From DASPKT01 sp035626475 (GTDB lineage Bacteria; Pseudomonadota; Alphaproteobacteria; Azospirillales; Azospirillaceae): 64,000 nt of DNA. Under the pieces are notes generated by a model. The model had not been told where the DNA came from and made no database searches. It saw only the letters and a program-made list of their open reading frames with translations. The translations under genes and the position numbers were made by a program. Position 1 is the stretch's first letter. Each line of letters starts with the position of its first letter. Below, in pieces: positions 1 through 8,399 of this stretch. The stretch covers positions 1 to 64,000 of the forward strand of contig DASPNP010000016.1 in NCBI GenBank assembly GCA_035626475.1, read 5' to 3'.

Positions 1-1
1 G

Positions 2-295
2 GTCGGCAACTTCCTGGGCGACGCCTCGGCCGACTTCCTGCTGTTCAACACCCAGAGCCGGGTGATGATCTTCTGGGACGCCACCAAGGGTGCCGCCGGC
101 TTCGCCGACTTCATCACGCTGGGGCAGGGCTCCAGCGTGGCCGGCAGCGGCGACTTCAACGGCGACGGCCGCGACGACATCCTGATCCGCAACGCCGACG
201 GCTCGACGCTCTACTGGACCGGCAGCGCCTTCGTCGATGCCAGCCTGGTCTCCGCGCCCGGCCTGACGCTCGTCGGCATCGGCGAGTTCGGCTGA
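2..295 (+). CDS. FG-GAP/VCBS-repeat protein, C-terminal fragment
   Basis: Only the last 97 codons are present; the gene enters from the left edge in frame 2. The visible part has repeated FG-GAP/VCBS-like units: GDASADFLLFN at the start and GDFNGDGRDDILIRNADGS near residues 50-68, each followed by a W-containing strand. Such repeats form beta-propeller blades and bind calcium through the DxNxDGxxD loop. Proteins of this kind are usually secreted or cell-surface, often large and adhesin- or enzyme-linked. Nothing of the N-terminal domains is visible, so the function cannot be given. The gene ends with TGA at 293-295, and 111 bases follow before the next start. Confidence 0.75.
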   Translation, partial: VGNFLGDASADFLLFNTQSRVMIFWDATKGAAGFADFITLGQGSSVAGSGDFNGDGRDDILIRNADGSTLYWTGSAFVDASLVSAPGLTLVGIGEFG

Positions 296-406
296 GCTTC
301 CGACTGCCCACGCCGGGCGTACCTCCGACGACCGCGTGAAATGCGGGCCTCCGCTGGGCTTTGATGCGCCATCGTTCATGCGCACCGAGCTTGGCGGAGG
401 ATTGCC

Positions 407-1402
407 TTGACCCTCATCGACACCGATACCGACACCGGCACGCGGACCATGCGGGCCGCCATCCTGACCGGCCCCGGGCAGGCGGCGCTGGGCGCGGTGG
501 AGCGGCCGGAGCCGGGCCCCGGGCAGGTGCGGGTGCGGCTGGAGGGCTGCGGCGTCTGCGCCTCCAACCTGACCCCCTGGGAGGGGCCGGACTGGATGAA
601 GTTCCCGACCGAGCCCGGCTCGCTGGGCCATGAGGGCTGGGGCGTCGTCGACGCGGTCGGCGCGGGCGTGGCGGACCTGCGGGTCGGCGACCGGGTGGCC
701 GCGCTCTCCTATAAGAGCTACGCGGAGTTCGACATCGCCGAGGCGGAGAACTGCGTGAAGCTGCCGGCGGCGCTGGACGGCCAGCCCTTCCCCGGCGAGC
801 CGCTGGGCTGCGCCTTCAACATCTTCCGCCGTGCCGGGATCGAGGCCGGCCAGACCGTCGCCATCATCGGCATCGGCTTCCTGGGGGCGCTGCTGACGCG
901 GCTCGCGACCGACGCCGGCGCCCGGGTCATCGCCATCTCCCGCCGGCAATACTCGCTGGACGTCGCCAAACAGTTCGGCGCCGCCGAGACCATCCCGATG
1001 GAGGACCATACCGGCATCATCGAGCGGGTGAAGGAGCTGACGGGCGGCAAGTTCTGCGAGCGCGTCATCGAGGCGGTGGGCAAGCAGTGGCCGCTGGACC
1101 TCGCCGCCGAGCTGACGGCCGAGCGCGGGCGCCTGATCGTCGCCGGTTACCACCAGGACGGGCCGCGGCAGGTGAACATGTGGCTGTGGAACTGGCGCGG
1201 CATCGACGTCATCAACGCCCATGAGCGCGACCCCAGGGCCTACATCGCGGGCATCCGCGAGGCGGTGGAGGCGGTGGCGTCCGGCCGGCTCGACCCCTCC
1301 CCGCTCTACACCCATTCCTACCCGCTGGACCGGCTGGACGAGGCGCTGAACGCGACCCGCGACCGCCCGGACGGCTTCCTCAAGGCGCTGGTGACCCCGT
1401 GA
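407..1402 (+). CDS. zinc-type MDR alcohol dehydrogenase-like oxidoreductase
   Basis: A 331-residue medium-chain dehydrogenase/reductase. The N-terminal GroES-like part has the catalytic-zinc cysteine region GCGVCASN (Cys48/Cys51) and the GHE motif (75-76). The Rossmann part begins near residue 150 with AIIGIGFLG. The cysteine-rich structural-zinc lobe of classical alcohol dehydrogenases is absent, so it probably holds only the catalytic zinc. The chosen start is TTG at 407 because GGAGG lies at 396-400; an ATG at 449 is an alternative that removes a Thr/Asp-rich leader. Its stop overlaps the start of the Gfo/Idh/MocA gene (TGATG), so the two are translationally coupled. Such pairs usually oxidise sugars, polyols or their acids; the substrate is unknown. 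Confidence 0.8.
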   Translation: MTLIDTDTDTGTRTMRAAILTGPGQAALGAVERPEPGPGQVRVRLEGCGVCASNLTPWEGPDWMKFPTEPGSLGHEGWGVVDAVGAGVADLRVGDRVAALSYKSYAEFDIAEAENCVKLPAALDGQPFPGEPLGCAFNIFRRAGIEAGQTVAIIGIGFLGALLTRLATDAGARVIAISRRQYSLDVAKQFGAAETIPMEDHTGIIERVKELTGGKFCERVIEAVGKQWPLDLAAELTAERGRLIVAGYHQDGPRQVNMWLWNWRGIDVINAHERDPRAYIAGIREAVEAVASGRLDPSPLYTHSYPLDRLDEALNATRDRPDGFLKALVTP

Positions 1403-2427
1403 TGCCCGATACCATGACCGAGATGCCGCGCGTGGCGGCGACCACCCGTCCGAGGCTGGGCTTCCTGGGGGTGGGCTGGATCGGCCGGCACCGCATGCAG
1501 GCCATCGTCGAGGGCGGGCTGGTGGAGGTGGCGGGTATCGCCGACCCTTCGCCCGACTGCACGGCCGAGGCGCTGAAGCTGGCGCCGGCCGCCTCGGCCT
1601 GCGGCTCGCTGGAGGAGCTGCTGGCGCTGGGACTGGACGGGGTGGTCATCGCCACCCCCAGTGCCCAGCATGCCGAGCAGTCGATCCAGGCGCTGGAGGC
1701 CGGCGCCGCCGTCTTCTGCCAGAAGCCGCTGGGCCGCACCGAGGCGGAGGTCCGCGCCGTCATCGACGCCGCGCGCACGGCCGACCGGCTGCTGGCGGTC
1801 GACCTCTCCTACCGCTTCACCGAGGGCATGCGCCGCATCCGCGAGATCGTGCAGAGCGGCGGCATCGGCCGGGTGCACGCGGTGGACCTCACCTTCCACA
1901 ACGCCTACGGCCCCGACAAGCCCTGGTTCTACGACCCGGCGCTCTCGGGCGGCGGCTGCGTCATGGATCTCGGCGTGCATCTGGTCGATCTGGCGCTATG
2001 GACGCTGGGCTTCCCGGCGGTGCGGGCGGTGGACAGCCGCCTGTCGGCCGGCGGCGCGCCGCTGGGCGAGCGGCCCTCCGCGGTGGAGGACTACGCCGTC
2101 GCCACCATCGACCTGGAATGCGGCACCACCGTGCGCCTCGCCTGCTCCTGGCGGCTGCAGGCCGGCCGCGACGCCATCATCGAGGCCAGCTTCTACGGCA
2201 CCGAGGGCGGGGCGGCGCTGCGCAACGAGAACGGCTCCTTCTACGACTTCACCGCCGAACGCTACCGCGGCACCGCCCGCGAGACGCTGGCGTCGCCGCC
2301 CGACACCTGGGGCGGCCGCGCCGCCGCCGACTGGGCCGCGCGCCTGGCCGCCGACCGCCGCTTCGACCCGGAGGCGGAGCGGCTGGTGGAGGTGTCGCGG
2401 GTGCTGGACCGGATCTACGGGCGGTGA
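1402..2427 (+). CDS. Gfo/Idh/MocA family oxidoreductase
   Basis: A 341-residue NAD(P)-dependent oxidoreductase. The Rossmann nucleotide-binding motif is at the N-terminus (LGFLGVGWIGRHR). The family EKP signature appears as QKPLGRT, with Gln in place of the usual Glu. The central region has the conserved GGGCVMDLGVHLVDLALW block, in which the Asp and His are the usual catalytic-site residues. The C-terminal domain is the typical alpha/beta sheet with FYGTEGG. GTG at 1399 is an alternative start, but ATG at 1402 overlaps the upstream stop and fits coupling. Together with the MDR gene it probably oxidises and reduces a sugar- or inositol-like substrate. The perfect hairpin at 2433-2459 just after the stop is the likely terminator of the pair. 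Confidence 0.85.
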   Translation: MPDTMTEMPRVAATTRPRLGFLGVGWIGRHRMQAIVEGGLVEVAGIADPSPDCTAEALKLAPAASACGSLEELLALGLDGVVIATPSAQHAEQSIQALEAGAAVFCQKPLGRTEAEVRAVIDAARTADRLLAVDLSYRFTEGMRRIREIVQSGGIGRVHAVDLTFHNAYGPDKPWFYDPALSGGGCVMDLGVHLVDLALWTLGFPAVRAVDSRLSAGGAPLGERPSAVEDYAVATIDLECGTTVRLACSWRLQAGRDAIIEASFYGTEGGAALRNENGSFYDFTAERYRGTARETLASPPDTWGGRAAADWAARLAADRRFDPEAERLVEVSRVLDRIYGR

Positions 2428-2430
2428 GCC

Positions 2431-2640
2431 TTATCCTTCTCCCCTTGCGGGAGAAGGATGGGGCCCCAAGCCTGCTTGGGGAGGATGAGGGGTGGACCGG
2501 GCGGCAGCCCGGGCCTTCTCGACGGATGATCCAGGAACAGCGGGTGAGCACGTCCGGCTTCGCCGGTCCACCCCTCACCCTCCCATTGCATGCGCAATGG
2601 GCCCCTCCCTCTCCCGCAAGGGGCGAGGGACAAAGCGGAC
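2431..2640. repeat. composite C-type palindromic repeat with terminator-like hairpins
   Basis: The first part is a perfect 11-bp stem (ATCCTTCTCCC at 2433-2443, complement at 2449-2459) with a 5-base loop, placed right after the oxidoreductase pair. Further in are CCCATTGC/GCAATGGG (2582-2601) and a CTCTCCCGCAAGGGGCGAGGG-like hairpin. The same CCCTCTCCC/GGGAGAGGG theme recurs at 29247-29269 and inside the MarR gene at about 31865-32030. Confidence 0.65.
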
Positions 2641-2700
2641 CACCTTCCCCCGGCCACCCCGCGTGCTACCATCCCGCGCTCTGAACGAGGGGGAAAGACG

Positions 2701-4023
2701 ATGAAGCGGTTGGTTGGCGCCCTGGTCCTGACGCTCGCCGGTGTGGCCTCGGCACTCGCGGCCGAGCCGGTGCAGGTGGCCGCCGCCCCGCCCCGGGTGG
2801 CCGAGGAAATGCGGGCGGCGGTGCGGGCGCTGGAGCCGAAGATCGTCTCCTGGCGCCGCGACATCCACCAGAACCCGGAGCTGTCCAACCGCGAGTTCCG
2901 CACCTCCAAGCTGGTCGCCGACCATCTGAGGGCGCTAGGGCTGGAGGTGCGCACCGGCATCGCCCATACCGGCGTCGTCGGCGTGCTGCGCGGGGCCAAG
3001 CCCGGGCCGGTGCTGGGCCTGCGCGCCGACATGGACGCGCTGCCGGTGACCGAGCAGGTCGACCTGCCCTTCGCCTCAAAGGTCCGCACCAGCTACAACG
3101 GCCAGGAGGTGGGCGTCATGCACGCCTGCGGCCATGACGGCCACGTCGCCATCCTGATGGGCGTGGCCGAGCTGCTGGCTGGCCGGCGGGCGGAGCTGAA
3201 GGGCACCGTCATGTTCATCTTCCAGCCGGCCGAGGAAGGCGCCCCGGCGGGCGAGGAGGGCGGCGCCAAGCTGATGATCAAGGAGGGGCTGTTCGCCGAA
3301 CTGAAGCCCGAGGCGGTGTTCGGCCTGCACCTGGTCTCCACCGAGCATGCCGGCAAGATCGCCTACCGCCCCGGCCCGGCCATGGCCAGCAGCGACAGCT
3401 TCAAGATCACCGTGACGGGCCGGCAGACGCATGGCGCCGCCCCCTGGCGGGGCGTGGACCCGATCGTGACGGCCTCGCAGATCGTGCTGGGGCTGCAGAC
3501 CATCGTCAGCCGCCAAATCGAGATCGTGAAGGAGCCGGCGGTGGTCACGGTCGGCGCCATCAATGGCGGCGTGCGCAGCAACATCATCCCGGACAAGGTC
3601 GAGCTGATCGGCACCATCCGCACCTTCGACGCCGAGATGCGCCAGCAGATCCACCGCCGGGTCGAGGGCATCTCCCGCCTGATCGCCGAGAGCGCCGGGG
3701 CCACGGCAGAGGTCAAGATCGACCTGGGCTATCCGGTCGTGGTCAATGACGGCAAGCTGGCGGACTGGGCCGGGCCCGTTCTGGCTGGGCTGGCGGGCGC
3801 CGACAATGTCGGCATCGCGCCCAAGCGCACCGGGTCGGAGGATTTCTCCTACTACCAGGAGCAGGTGCCCGGCTTCTTCTTCTGGGTCGGCGCGACCCCG
3901 CCGGACGTGCCGCTGGACCAGGCCCCGGCCAACCACTCCCCCCTGTTCCGCATGGACGAACGGGCCCTGCGCACCGGCGCCGAGGCGCTGGCGGGCCTGG
4001 CGCTGGCCTGGCTGGAGCGGTGA
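2701..4023 (+). CDS. secreted M20D-family amidohydrolase/peptidase
   Basis: A 440-residue metal-dependent amidohydrolase of the M20D (hippurate hydrolase/IAA-amino acid hydrolase) type. A signal peptide is clear (MKRLVGALVLTLAGVASALA), so it acts outside the cytoplasm. Metal-site motifs visible are GLRADMDALP, HACGHDGH (141-148) and FQPAEEG with the general-base Glu pair. Near the C-terminus is GSEDFSYY. A longer open frame runs upstream through the repeat, but ATG 2701 is preceded by GAGGGGGAAAG and starts the signal peptide. Probable role: removing an acyl group from N-acyl amino acids or peptides. It stands alone between two repeats. Confidence 0.87.
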   Translation: MKRLVGALVLTLAGVASALAAEPVQVAAAPPRVAEEMRAAVRALEPKIVSWRRDIHQNPELSNREFRTSKLVADHLRALGLEVRTGIAHTGVVGVLRGAKPGPVLGLRADMDALPVTEQVDLPFASKVRTSYNGQEVGVMHACGHDGHVAILMGVAELLAGRRAELKGTVMFIFQPAEEGAPAGEEGGAKLMIKEGLFAELKPEAVFGLHLVSTEHAGKIAYRPGPAMASSDSFKITVTGRQTHGAAPWRGVDPIVTASQIVLGLQTIVSRQIEIVKEPAVVTVGAINGGVRSNIIPDKVELIGTIRTFDAEMRQQIHRRVEGISRLIAESAGATAEVKIDLGYPVVVNDGKLADWAGPVLAGLAGADNVGIAPKRTGSEDFSYYQEQVPGFFFWVGATPPDVPLDQAPANHSPLFRMDERALRTGAEALAGLALAWLER

Positions 4024-4064
4024 GCGGCGGAAATGGTGCTCTCCGGGGATGGCAGCGTTGCCGC

Positions 4065-4190
4065 TGTGCGTCCTTCGACAGGCTCAGGATGAGGGAGTTG
4101 GGTGCTGCTCCCGGCCGAGCCTGTGCTTGTTCAGACCGTAAGTGCCTGGCGTACCCCCTCCCTCATCCTGAGCTTGTCGAAGGACGCACA
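4065..4190. repeat. repeat A, copy 1
   Basis: About 31-bp inverted arms begin TGTGCGTCCTTCGACA on the left and end TGTCGAAGGACGCACA-like on the right. They enclose a conserved interior box (TGCTGCTCCCGGCCGAGC, later AGTGCCTGGC). It fills most of the gap 4024-4335, which has no other recognisable feature. Confidence 0.85.
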
Positions 4191-4335
4191 ACGCCCCAGC
4201 CCCTCCCGACCTACGGCGGCCGCCCACCCGCCCCTCTTTGGCGGTAATCCCCCCGCAAAGGTGGATTGCTGAGGTCCGGCCCTGTTGGAGGGGCGCCCCC
4301 GGGTCCGGGGGAGTTCCCGCCGCGAAGGGCCTGAG

Positions 4336-6069
4336 ATGGCGTACACGCAGGTGATTCCCGGGCGGCGCAGGCGGGTGGCCGCCCTGCTGCCCGCGCTGGC
4401 CGGCGGCTTGGTGCTGCTGCTGGGCCTGTCCAGCGGGCTGTCGCATTTCGTGCTGCCCTGGTTCGACCATGTGCCCCGCCTGCGGCTGGCGGAGGCGGTG
4501 ACGGCCTTCCTGGTCTTCGCCGGCGCCACCGCCTTCCTGGGATGGCGGGCGCAAGGGCTGTCCGTGCCGGCGCCGCAACGGCTGGCGCCCTGGCTGCTGG
4601 TCGGGGGCCTCGCCCTGTCGGTGGTGCTGGCGCTGGGACCGATGCAGTCCTTCCCCAATTCGGCGGACGAATACGGCTACACCTTCCTGGCCGACACGCT
4701 GCTGCGCGGCCGGCTGTGGAACGAGCCGCCGCCGATCACCGAGGCCTTCGTCCACCAGTACAGCTTCGTCAAGGACGGCAAATGGCTGAGCCAGTACGCC
4801 CCGGGCTGGCCGGCGATGCTGGCGGGGGCGACGCTGCTGGGCATCCCGCGCGTGCTGGTGAACCCGCTGCTGGGCATCGCCGCCGCCCTGCTGTGCTGGC
4901 AGGTCGTGCGCCGCGTCTCGGTCTCGCCCACGGCATCGTCCCTGGCGCTGCTGGCGGGTCTGGCGACGCCGTTCTGGCTGTTCAACGCCGCGAGCTTCTT
5001 CAACCACGGCCTGGCGCTGTTCTGCGTCGCCGCGGTGCTGGCCCTGTCGCTGCGGGACGAGGCGTCGCCCTCGCGGTGGGCCAAGGCCGGCATCGGCGCG
5101 GCCTTCGCCGTACTGATGGCGACGCGGTACGAGGTCTTCGCCCTGGTGGCGCTGCTGTTCGGGCTGGATTTGCTGTGGCGCCGGCGCCTGCGGGTGCTGC
5201 TGGACGCGCCCTGGTACGCGCTGGGCGCGGCGCCCTTCCTGCTGGGATTCCTGGCCTACAACTGGGGCATCACCGGCAATCCGCTGCTCACCGTCCAGGC
5301 CTGGCGCGGGCGCGGGGTGGAGATGGGGCTGAACGCGGTGGGGTTCGAGGGCCAGCACTCGGTCGGCCGCGCCGTGCAGCACATGGTGGTGCGGCTCAGC
5401 TACGCGGTGCATTTCTGGGGGCCGCTGGCGATGGTGCTGACGGCGGTGTGCCTGGCGGCCAAGACGCTGGCGCTGAGGCTTCGCTGGTACGATCTGCTGC
5501 TGCCGGCGGCCATAGGTTTCTTCGTGCTGTTCCCGGACGGCGGCGGCTTCCAGTACGGGCCGCGCTACTGGCACTTCGCCATCCCCGGCGTGATGGCGAC
5601 CATCGCCACCGGCCTGCCGAACCTGGAGGCGGTGAAGGGTCGCTGGGCGGCCGTGCCCTGGAAGGGGCTGCTGGCCGCCGGGGCACTGCTGCATCTGTGC
5701 TACGGCGCGGGAGTGACGGCCGGCTACGCCAAGTTCATGGACGACCAGACCAGCGCCCGGCGCCAGCCCTTCACCCTGGCCGAGCAGGCGGGCCTCAGCG
5801 GCGCGGTGATCCTGTTCTGGCACCCAAACCTGTCCTATACGCTGCATCCCTGGCAGCTGAAATGGCGGCGCGAGGGGGTGCAGGACTTCCTGCGCAACGG
5901 GCCGGACCTGTCGACGCCGAACCTCTATGTCAACGCCACCCCGGCCACCCTGCCGGAGATCTGCCGGCTTTACGGCGACCGCAAGGTGCTGTCCTACGAC
6001 ATCGACCCGGCCGATGCCGCCGGCCGCCTGAAGGAGTTCTCCTGTGACCGGCTGCTGGGACCTTCTTGA
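4336..6069 (+). CDS. polytopic membrane glycosyltransferase-like protein (GT39/ArnT type)
   Basis: A 577-residue integral membrane protein with about ten hydrophobic segments spread over the whole length. After the first membrane spans a loop carries FPNSADEYGY and, further on, KWLSQYAPGWP. Both fit the acidic-loop and YPP/PGWP pattern of lipid-linked-sugar glycosyltransferases (PMT/ArnT/GT83-like). A loop near the middle has GITGNPL and FEGQHSVGR. It would sit in the cytoplasmic membrane and transfer a sugar from a polyprenyl carrier, but donor and acceptor are unknown. ATG 4336 was chosen because hydrophobic sequence follows shortly; an upstream GTG/ATG-type start at 4285 gives a 17-residue extension. 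Its 3' end overlaps the next gene by 26 bases. Confidence 0.7.
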   Translation: MAYTQVIPGRRRRVAALLPALAGGLVLLLGLSSGLSHFVLPWFDHVPRLRLAEAVTAFLVFAGATAFLGWRAQGLSVPAPQRLAPWLLVGGLALSVVLALGPMQSFPNSADEYGYTFLADTLLRGRLWNEPPPITEAFVHQYSFVKDGKWLSQYAPGWPAMLAGATLLGIPRVLVNPLLGIAAALLCWQVVRRVSVSPTASSLALLAGLATPFWLFNAASFFNHGLALFCVAAVLALSLRDEASPSRWAKAGIGAAFAVLMATRYEVFALVALLFGLDLLWRRRLRVLLDAPWYALGAAPFLLGFLAYNWGITGNPLLTVQAWRGRGVEMGLNAVGFEGQHSVGRAVQHMVVRLSYAVHFWGPLAMVLTAVCLAAKTLALRLRWYDLLLPAAIGFFVLFPDGGGFQYGPRYWHFAIPGVMATIATGLPNLEAVKGRWAAVPWKGLLAAGALLHLCYGAGVTAGYAKFMDDQTSARRQPFTLAEQAGLSGAVILFWHPNLSYTLHPWQLKWRREGVQDFLRNGPDLSTPNLYVNATPATLPEICRLYGDRKVLSYDIDPADAAGRLKEFSCDRLLGPS

Positions 6070-7087
6070 ACGGGCGGGCCGCGCCCTGGTGCTGCTGCTC
6101 CTGCTGGCCGCCCCGGCGGCGGCGCAGGAGCGCTTCTCCGCCCTGGAAATCCGCACCGCCGCGGCGGGCGGCCCCGCCGACGGCCGCCTGGCGATGATCG
6201 AGGAGGAGCTGCGCCGCCGCATGCTGGGCGAGCTGGGCTATCCGGTCGGCGGCGGGCCCACGGGCGCCCTTGCGGTGGAGCTGTCCTGGGCGGAGTTCGA
6301 CCCGGCCAAGCCCATCGCCGTGCTGCAGATGCGGCTGCGCGACCCGCAGGGCCGCGACATCGTCGTGCCCCAGCGCTTCGTCCCCGGGCCGGAGCGCTTC
6401 TTCTCGGCCTTGAGCGGCGAGGAGGAGGCGTCCGGCCTGGTCTGGCGGCTGGCGCAGCGGCTGGTGGAGCGCCACCTGACCGAACCGCCCCGCCCGGAGC
6501 CCACCGCCGAAGCGCTGGCGGCCACGGCCTGCGCGCCGACCGAACCCCCCGCCCTGCCCGGTCCCCCGGAGACATTGCGCATCGAGGGCGAGGGCGGCTG
6601 CGGTTCCGCCTGCCGCACCGCGCTGCTGTCGCAGGGCATCAAGGCGGTGGAGGCGGAGGTGACGCCGGGCGACCTGCAGCTGGTGTCGCTGGCCGATAAC
6701 CGCGCGCCCTATACGCTGGCGACCGAGCCGGGCGGCTGGCGCTTCACCCTGAAGCCCCGGGGCGACGCATCTTGCGCCATCTTCGCCAAGCGGGGCGACC
6801 GGGCCCTGCCGCAGCCGGACATGTGCATCGCCGCGGAGAAGGCGCCACCGGCCGCCGGCCTCTCCTACCGCGAGCGCTGGCTGGTCCGCCGCTACGCCTG
6901 GGGCGCCGACCATGTGCGCCGGGAGGAGCTGCGCGACGCCGCGACCGGCCGCATGATCGCCGAGCGCGAATCCCACGGCATCGCGCCCGAGGACCGGCCG
7001 CAGCCCGGCGGCATCTCCTGGTGCCCGGGGCTCGACACGCCGCCGCTGTACGCGCCGCAGAGACGGCAGCAGGCGGCGGGGGAGTGA
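6044..7087 (+). CDS. exported protein of unknown function
   Basis: A 347-residue protein starting at GTG 6044, inside the end of the glycosyltransferase-like gene, so the two are probably translated together. Residues 1-27 form a signal peptide ending in AAPAAAQ. The mature part has no family I recognise. It holds paired cysteines (GCGSACRTALL; later DASCAIF and DMCIA) that could form disulfides in the periplasm, and a proline-rich stretch near residues 145-180. The C-terminal part (LSYRERWLVRRYAWGADHVRREELRDAATGR would be its centre) is rich in charged and aromatic residues. The overlap with a membrane glycosyltransferase suggests a cell-envelope role, which is inference only. Confidence 0.6.
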   Translation: MTGCWDLLERAGRALVLLLLLAAPAAAQERFSALEIRTAAAGGPADGRLAMIEEELRRRMLGELGYPVGGGPTGALAVELSWAEFDPAKPIAVLQMRLRDPQGRDIVVPQRFVPGPERFFSALSGEEEASGLVWRLAQRLVERHLTEPPRPEPTAEALAATACAPTEPPALPGPPETLRIEGEGGCGSACRTALLSQGIKAVEAEVTPGDLQLVSLADNRAPYTLATEPGGWRFTLKPRGDASCAIFAKRGDRALPQPDMCIAAEKAPPAAGLSYRERWLVRRYAWGADHVRREELRDAATGRMIAERESHGIAPEDRPQPGGISWCPGLDTPPLYAPQRRQQAAGE

Positions 7088-7139
7088 CGCTCCGCACGAT
7101 TGCCAAAGGCGGCGCGGTAGGTCGGGGCAGCGTTTGACT

Positions 7140-7262
7140 TGTGCGTCCTTCGACAAGCTCAGGATGAGGATGATCTAGCTGCTCCCGGCCGAGCTTGCGT
7201 GATGGAACCAGGAGTGCCTGGCATTCCCCATCCCTCATCCTGAGCTTGTCGAAGGACGCACA
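7140..7262. repeat. repeat A, copy 2
   Basis: Left arm starts TGTGCGTCCTTCGACAAGC. The interior has GCTGCTCCCGGCCGAGC and GGAGTGCCTGGCATTCCCC. The right arm ends GTCGAAGGACGCACA. Same orientation as copy 1. It occupies the gap 7088-7400, which otherwise holds only the promoter side of the next gene and a 12-bp palindrome CCGATCGATCGG at 7369-7380. Confidence 0.85.
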
Positions 7263-7400
7263 ACGTCACAGCTTCTCCCTCATCCCCGTCAAGAGGGTGG
7301 AAAGCGGCCCCCCACCCCGCCCTAACCCGAATCACCGACGCGCCACTGCAACAAGGACGTGCTAACCTCCGATCGATCGGGGCAACCCTGGGGAGGGGGC

Positions 7401-8231
7401 ATGGCTGGGAACGGCACCGGCGCCTTGGACCCGCGCCGCCGGCGCCTGCTGCGGCTGGCCGGCGGGGCGACGCTCGCGTGGTCGTGCCCGCTGCCCGCCC
7501 GCGCCGCCGCCGATCCGGTCTCGCTGATCCGGGGGCCGAGGCCGCCGGCGCTGCGCATGGTCTATTTCCGCGACTATCCCCCCTACAGCTGGACCGACGG
7601 CCAAGGCCGCCTGCGCGGCTGGCTGGTCGACATCTTCGAGGAGGCGGTGGCGCGCCGCCTGGGCGTGCCGGTGGAGCATTCCGGCCATCCCTGGGCGCGG
7701 GCCCAGGCCATGGTGCGCGCGGGCGACGCCGACGCCTTCTGCACCGTGCCGACGGACGAGCGGCGCGGCTACACGATCATCGGCCGCAGCGTGGCGGTGG
7801 CGGCCCCCGTCCTGATCTTCGCCTGCGCCACCAGCCGCCGCCTGGGCGAGCTGCGGGCGGTGCGGACCATCGACCAGCTCAAGGGTTTCCGGCTCTCCAG
7901 CTACATTGGCTCGGGCTGGGCGCGGGAGGCGCTGGTCGGGCGCGGGCTGGAGGTGGAGATGGCGCCAGACCTGGGCGGCGCGCTCCGCCTGGTGGCGCAC
8001 GGCCGGGTGGACGCCACCGTGGACAATGCCGACGTCGTCAGGGTGCGCATGGGGCGCGAGGGCATCCGCGACGGCATCGTCGAGCTGTCGCAGATGGTGG
8101 ACAGCATCGGCTACCATCTCTGCATCGGCCGGGGCTCGCCGGCCGTGGGGCTGATGCCCGCGATCGACCGGGTGCTGGCCGACATGGCCGCCGACGGGAC
8201 GCTGCGCGGCATCCTCGCCCGCACGGGCTGA
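7401..8231 (+). CDS. extracellular solute-binding protein family 3-like, Tat-type signal
   Basis: A 276-residue periplasmic-binding-protein fold of the SBP_bac_3 type (polar amino acid or similar ligand). The N-terminus has a run of arginines (DPRRRRLLRLAGGATLAWS) followed by a hydrophobic core and an AxA cleavage site, which looks like a twin-arginine signal. The first lobe starts at LRMVYFRDYPPYSWTDGQGRLRGWLVDIFEEAV, the usual opening of this family. ATG 7401 was chosen because GGGAGGGGG (7391-7399) precedes it; an upstream start at 7359 has no such site. No ABC permease or ATPase is nearby, so it may serve a transporter encoded elsewhere, or sense a ligand for the histidine kinase downstream. 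Confidence 0.8.
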   Translation: MAGNGTGALDPRRRRLLRLAGGATLAWSCPLPARAAADPVSLIRGPRPPALRMVYFRDYPPYSWTDGQGRLRGWLVDIFEEAVARRLGVPVEHSGHPWARAQAMVRAGDADAFCTVPTDERRGYTIIGRSVAVAAPVLIFACATSRRLGELRAVRTIDQLKGFRLSSYIGSGWAREALVGRGLEVEMAPDLGGALRLVAHGRVDATVDNADVVRVRMGREGIRDGIVELSQMVDSIGYHLCIGRGSPAVGLMPAIDRVLADMAADGTLRGILARTG

Positions 8232-8399
8232 GCCCACGCCGCCCTCGCCCAAGGAAAGTGTTCCCCCTCCAAAGTATTATCAGTTAGAAAGGGAGGGAGC
8301 CGTCCCCGCGCAGGATGACCAGCCCGCCATGCCCGCCCGCCGCATCGGTCCAGAGTTCAGCGCCCGGGCGACGGCGGCCTTCGACGCGAGCGCCGGGAA

